Of a stretch of DNA of 9,586 bases, positions 6,594-9,586 are shown in pieces (position 1 is the stretch's first letter; the number at the start of each line of letters is the position of its first letter). Source of the DNA: CAZBZG01 sp964496245. GTDB lineage: Bacteria > Planctomycetota > SZUA-567. A program made the translations under genes and the position numbers. Where the stretch lies: positions 1-9,586 of the forward strand of contig CAZBZG010000189.1 in the NCBI GenBank assembly GCA_964496245.1, in the 5' to 3' direction. The notes under the pieces are model-generated. The model was not told where the DNA came from and did not search any database. It worked only from the letters and a program-made list of their open reading frames with translations.

Positions 6594-6605
6594 ATGTCTA
6601 GACAT
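6594..6605. promoter_or_regulatory. PhnF operator, HutC-type palindrome
   Basis: ATGTCTAGACAT is a perfect 12-bp palindrome. Its core GTCTAGAC fits the GTMTAKAC consensus established for operators of the HutC subfamily of GntR regulators, to which PhnF belongs. It ends 8 bp before the phnF start codon, so bound PhnF would block initiation or early elongation of phnFGHIJ. I see no second copy in the window. A -35-like TTACCA (6571-6576) would place the -10 box inside the palindrome, but that promoter is weak. Confidence 0.75.
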
Positions 6606-6613
6606 ATCCGGTC

Positions 6614-7378
6614 TTGGTTGCACAGGAGAAGACCATTCCAACGTACGCAGAGGTAGCCGGCTACAAAGAACTCGCTGACCTCCTTCTCGAGGAGATCGAG
6701 AACGGGGTCTACGGGCCGGGCAGCCAGATGCCCACCGAGATGGAAATCAGCCGCCGGTTCGGGCTCAACCGGCATACCGTGCGTGCGGCGTTGCGCCGTC
6801 TTGTGCAGGACGGATACATCTACCGCGTGCGCGGTCGCGGTACGTTTGTTGCGCGCCGCAAGATCCCCTACTCCCTCTGGTCGGGGACCCGTTTTTCCAC
6901 CACCATCTCTGCCCTCGGACTGACCCCCGGGGCCAAGGTCGTGCACAGCTACCGGCTGCAAGCCACCCGCGACCTCGCCCACCACCTCGAGATCACCGAG
7001 CAGGATCGCGTGGTGGTGCTCGAGATCCTCCGGACCATCAACGAGGTGCCTTCCGGCTACACCCACTCCTACGTGCCCGCCGCCCGATTCCCGCGCCTCG
7101 AGGAACGCGCCGAGCGGGCGAGCTCGCTCTACAAGCTCTTCCAAGAAACCTACGGCGTGAAGGCGATTCACCGGGCGCGTTCCGAGATCGAAGTCGGTCT
7201 GCCCACCGAGGCGGACACCAAGCACCTCCAGATCTCCGACCGCGTGCCCGTGCTCGACATCCGCAGCCTGGCCTGCGATGAGGCCGGCACGCCGCTCGAG
7301 TACTGCGTGACCCGTTCCCGGGGCGACATGGTGCGCCTCACCGTGAAGTTCCAGACCGGTGGAGCTTTCAACGCATGA
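6614..7378 (+). CDS. phnF: PhnF, GntR/HutC-family regulator of phosphonate use
   Basis: This encodes a 254-residue transcription regulator. The winged-helix domain covers residues about 12-82: YKELADLLLEEIENGVYGPG, then SQMPTEMEISRRFGLN (helix-turn-helix start) and RHTVRAALRRLVQDGYIYRV and GRGTFVA (the wing). The UTRA ligand-binding domain follows from about 90, ending with the conserved APTLEYC-like GTPLEYCVTRSRGDMVRLTV (residues 227-246). In characterised relatives PhnF represses phn genes and is released by a phosphonate-linked or phosphate-status signal. The reading frame opens at TTG (6614), preceded by a stop codon at 6599-6601, and there is no good ribosome-binding site, so the start is either leaderless or poorly initiated; the operator at 6594-6605 adjoins it. 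Its stop overlaps the phnG start (ATGA), so it sits inside the operon it should control. Confidence 0.92.
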   Translation: MVAQEKTIPTYAEVAGYKELADLLLEEIENGVYGPGSQMPTEMEISRRFGLNRHTVRAALRRLVQDGYIYRVRGRGTFVARRKIPYSLWSGTRFSTTISALGLTPGAKVVHSYRLQATRDLAHHLEITEQDRVVVLEILRTINEVPSGYTHSYVPAARFPRLEERAERASSLYKLFQETYGVKAIHRARSEIEVGLPTEADTKHLQISDRVPVLDIRSLACDEAGTPLEYCVTRSRGDMVRLTVKFQTGGAFNA

Positions 7379-7833
7379 ATCCCGAACCGCCCGCTCGATC
7401 CGAGCTGGAGACGCGTGAAGCCGCATTCCGCGGTGTGCTGGTGGAGCTAGCCGAACCCGCCGTACGCGAGATGCTGGCGGCGCTCGACGGGTATGGCGTA
7501 TCCGTCATCCAGGAGCCGCAGACCGGCCTGATCATGATGACGGCACTGGACTGCTTCGACACGCCCTTCCACCTGGGCGAGATCCTGGTCACCACGGCTG
7601 AGGCGGAGACAAAAGCCACCCGCGGCCACGCCACGGTCATGGGCAACGCCCCCGAAAAGGCAGTGCTGGCTGCGACGGTCAACGCGCTCGTACGTGCGGA
7701 GGCCGCATCCGCTCTGGAACCGCTCTGGCCGCTCGTGGCCCGGCACCGCCGGGCCGTGGACGCACGCCGCCGGGAGGAGGATCGCCTGGTCGCCGCAACG
7801 CGCGTGTCATTCGAGAACATGGCGGAGGAATAG
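7375..7833 (+). CDS. phnG: PhnG, C-P lyase core subunit
   Basis: This encodes a 152-residue subunit of the PhnGHIJ core complex, in which PhnI with PhnG and PhnH swaps the adenine of ATP for methylphosphonate to give ribose 1-methylphosphonate 5-triphosphate. Family features are ETGLIMMTALDCFDTPFHLG at residues 43-62, GEILVTTAEA, TRGHATVMGNAPEKAVLAAT (residues 83-102), a long helical C-terminal part and the end VAATRVSFENM, the counterpart of SRVDFFTM in the Escherichia coli protein. Length equals the E. coli one (about 150). The ATG overlaps the phnF stop, with GGTGGAG 10 bp upstream. The call is firm from motifs and from the order phnF-G-H-I-J. Confidence 0.93.
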   Translation: MNPEPPARSELETREAAFRGVLVELAEPAVREMLAALDGYGVSVIQEPQTGLIMMTALDCFDTPFHLGEILVTTAEAETKATRGHATVMGNAPEKAVLAATVNALVRAEAASALEPLWPLVARHRRAVDARRREEDRLVAATRVSFENMAEE

Positions 7834-7835
7834 GC

Positions 7836-8405
7836 ATGCCCGTACACAGCCCCGTGGCCCCGACCCAGCGCATCTACCGCATTCTGCTGACGGCCATGAG
7901 CCATCCCGGCCGGGCCTATGCGCTGCCCACCGGCGAGGACTGGCCCACGGGCCTGCTCGCCATCGCCCAGACCTTGTTCGACCACGAAGTCGGCTTCACC
8001 GTGATCGGCGAGCAGGATGCCCAGGCCGCAGCCGCCGAGATCTACGCCATCACCAAGGCGCGGGCAGTCGAGGTCGCTGAGGCGGATTTCATCATCATCC
8101 TGGGAGGCGATAGCGGAGGCACGATCGAACAGGCCAAACGGGGGCACCCCGCCTATCCGGACCAGAACGCCACGCTCATCTATATCGTGGAGGCACTCGA
8201 TCCGCGCAACGCCCCGATCGTGCGCCTCAGCGGTCCCGGCATCGCAGGCAAGACCGAGCCGGTCGTGCGAGGTTTGACCCGGGGCGAGTACGAACGGCTG
8301 CGCGCCCTCAACCAAGAGTATCCGCTCGGTCTGGATTGTTTCGTGCTGGACGGGCAGGACCGGGTGATGTGCATCCCACGTTCCACCCACATCATGATTG
8401 GATGA
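7836..8405 (+). CDS. phnH: PhnH, C-P lyase core subunit
   Basis: This encodes a 189-residue PhnH, a PLP-transferase-fold protein that lacks PLP and forms part of the PhnGHIJ complex needed to load the phosphonate onto ATP. The N-terminus TQRIYRILLTAMSHPGRAYA matches the family pattern F R xLL xAMSxPG, the middle has LSGPGIAGK (about residue 130) and the end reads NQEYPLGLDCFVLDGQDRVM followed by CIPRSTHIMIG, the conserved PLGIDxxLxxxxxxxxIPRTTHI block. Length matches E. coli PhnH (194). GGAGG inside the last codons of phnG lies 7 bp before the ATG, with only 2 bp between the genes, so translation is coupled. Confidence 0.94.
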   Translation: MPVHSPVAPTQRIYRILLTAMSHPGRAYALPTGEDWPTGLLAIAQTLFDHEVGFTVIGEQDAQAAAAEIYAITKARAVEVAEADFIIILGGDSGGTIEQAKRGHPAYPDQNATLIYIVEALDPRNAPIVRLSGPGIAGKTEPVVRGLTRGEYERLRALNQEYPLGLDCFVLDGQDRVMCIPRSTHIMIG

Positions 8406-8408
8406 ACC

Positions 8409-9488
8409 ATGGGCTACGTCGCGGTCAAGGGCGGACGACAAGCCATCGAGACAGCGGGCGCTTTCTTCCACTACCAGAAAGCACAGGGCGATTCCGCACC
8501 GCTCGCACTCGACCAGATTCAGGAGCAGTTGCACCTGGCGGTGGATCGCATCATGGGCGAAGGCGGCTTGTACGCGCCCCGGCTCGCCGCCCTCGCCTTC
8601 AAGCAGGCTGGGGGGGACACGTTCGGGGCGGCCTTCATGATGCGCGCCTACCGCACCACGCAGCCCCGCATCGGCTACTCGATTCCCCAATCCACGGCGT
8701 CGATGCGCGTCATCCGGCGCATTTCAGCGGCATTCAAGGAAATCCCGGGCGGCCAGGTCCTGGGCCCCACGTCCGACTATACGCTGCGCCTGCTCGACTT
8801 CGAACTGGCCGAGCCCGGTTCGGACGTTCAGGCCGAGCGCGTCCGCGACCTCCTGGCCGACCTGCCGGAGGCCAAGCCCCTGCCCGACAGCTTCCCCAAG
8901 GTCGTGGAAATCCTCCGCCGGGAGGGGTTGCTGATCGAACGCGGGACCGGCGCCGGAGCGAATGAACCGGTCCAGGACGTCACACGCCAGTCGCTCAGCC
9001 TGCCCGCTGCACGCAGTGCCACGCTGCAGCAGATGGCCATGGGCGAGACCGGCGGGCTCCTGGCCCTGGCCTACTCGAACATGCGCGGTTTCGGCGTGGT
9101 GCACCCCTACGTGGGCGAGCTCCGCGTCGGCTATCTTCCGGTGTGCATCCAGAATCCCTATACCGAGACACCCGAGGTGGTCGGCGAAGTCAAGGCGACC
9201 GAGGCCGAGATCATCTCCAAGATGGACACCGGCGGCGGCAGGCCGCAGTTCCGCATCGGCTATGGCCTCTGCTTCGGCCACAACGAGACCAAGGCCATCA
9301 GCATGGGCGTGCTCGACCGCGCCATGCAGACCGAGGAGCCGCAGTCGCCCTCGGAGGATCAGGAGTTCGTGCTCCTGCACGTGGACGGCATCGAGGCCAT
9401 GGGCTTCTGCAACCACTTCAAGCTGCCGCATTACGTGACCTTCCAGTCCGAACTCGACCGCCTGCGCAAGGCCCAGGAGAAGGCATGA
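8409..9488 (+). CDS. phnI: PhnI, C-P lyase core nucleosidase subunit
   Basis: This encodes a 359-residue PhnI, the subunit that removes adenine from ATP and, with PhnGHL, attaches the phosphonate to ribose C1. E. coli PhnI is 354 residues. Matches are very clear: GYVAVKGGRQAIETAGAFF at the N-terminus, EQLHLAVDRIMGEGGLY (residues 37-53), AFMMRAYRTTQPRIGYS, RRISAAFKEIPGGQVLGPTS (about 100-119), GGLLALAYSNMRGFGVVHPY (about 216-235), GELRVGYLPV, FRIGYGLCFGHNETKAISMG and FCNHFKLPHYVTFQSELDRL near the end. It starts 3 bp after the phnH stop with only a weak GGA before it, suggesting coupling, and its TGA overlaps the phnJ ATG. No damage seen. Confidence 0.96.
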   Translation: MGYVAVKGGRQAIETAGAFFHYQKAQGDSAPLALDQIQEQLHLAVDRIMGEGGLYAPRLAALAFKQAGGDTFGAAFMMRAYRTTQPRIGYSIPQSTASMRVIRRISAAFKEIPGGQVLGPTSDYTLRLLDFELAEPGSDVQAERVRDLLADLPEAKPLPDSFPKVVEILRREGLLIERGTGAGANEPVQDVTRQSLSLPAARSATLQQMAMGETGGLLALAYSNMRGFGVVHPYVGELRVGYLPVCIQNPYTETPEVVGEVKATEAEIISKMDTGGGRPQFRIGYGLCFGHNETKAISMGVLDRAMQTEEPQSPSEDQEFVLLHVDGIEAMGFCNHFKLPHYVTFQSELDRLRKAQEKA

Positions 9489-9586
9489 AGTTGAGCGTAT
9501 GGACCGCCCGCGACGCGGGACGCCAGGCCGTGGCGCCCTACTCCTTCGCCTTCATCGACGAGGGCGCCAAGCGCGAGATCCGACGC
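9485..9586 (+). CDS. phnJ: PhnJ, radical-SAM C-P lyase, N-terminal 34 codons only
   Basis: PhnJ is the radical S-adenosylmethionine enzyme that cleaves the C-P bond of the ribose-phosphonate intermediate to release the hydrocarbon. Only residues 1-34 lie in the window, so the Fe-S cysteines cannot be checked. The segment PYSFAFIDEGAKREIRR (18-34) matches the family start YNFGYLDEQTKRTIRR of E. coli PhnJ, while the first 17 residues form a longer leader. ATG overlaps the phnI TGA (ATGA), with AGGAG 5 bp upstream. It is confirmed mainly by position after phnI. Confidence 0.9.
   Translation, partial: MKLSVWTARDAGRQAVAPYSFAFIDEGAKREIRR

Noticed and set aside
7368..8690. Minus-strand open frame opposite phnG-phnH-phnI
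   Set aside because: It mirrors conserved C-P lyase genes and lacks a family signature and a ribosome-binding site.

Overview
GC-rich bacterial DNA, probably from a proteobacterium or a similar Gram-negative. This rests on high GC, a RAYT-type transposase remnant and a C-P lyase operon with a HutC-type PhnF regulator; nothing in the window fixes the taxon more closely. There are no rRNA, tRNA or CRISPR features.

Region 1 (about 1-1240) is a scrap yard of mobile DNA around one intact toxin-antitoxin pair. On the minus strand there is a decayed tyrosine-recombinase remnant (54-308), a RelE-family toxin (319-579), its Phd/YefM-type antitoxin (581-847) behind a near-consensus promoter, and the C-terminal stub of a REP-associated (Y1/IS200-like) transposase (905-about 1219).

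Region 2 (about 1360-5074) holds two large convergent glycosyltransferase genes. The plus-strand gene (1440-2612) encodes a 390-aa protein of the MGDG synthase/UgtP (GT28) type. The minus-strand gene (5074-2537) encodes an 845-aa fusion of an N-terminal PHP metallo-phosphoesterase domain, a helical middle section of unknown function and a C-terminal GT4 glycosyltransferase. Their 3' ends overlap by 76 bp. Both are plausible glycolipid or surface-glycan enzymes.

Region 3 (5075-5575) is about 500 bp without a convincing gene. It lies between the divergent PHP-GT4 gene and the phosphonate cluster and should carry promoters in both directions.

Region 4 (5576-9586) is a phosphonate-use cluster on the plus strand. 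It starts with a collapsed phnW (2-aminoethylphosphonate transaminase) remnant in which the N-terminal ~50 residues are joined to a short C-terminal block. Then follow a hexapeptide-repeat acyltransferase of the phosphonate-associated type, phnF (GntR/HutC regulator) with a perfect 12-bp palindromic operator just upstream, and the tightly packed C-P lyase genes phnG, phnH, phnI and the first 34 codons of phnJ, which runs off the window. phnFGHIJ overlap or lie 2-3 bp apart, so they are almost surely co-transcribed. Together they would make the PhnGHIJ core that couples phosphonates to ribose triphosphate and breaks the C-P bond.

One reading of the whole (inference) is a phosphorus-economy neighbourhood: phosphonate scavenging by C-P lyase beside glycosyltransferases that could replace phospholipids with glycolipids, with the phnW relic recording loss of the older AEP-specific pathway. 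The most interesting items are the phnW relic, the PHP-GT4 fusion with its unassigned middle domain, and the HutC-type operator.
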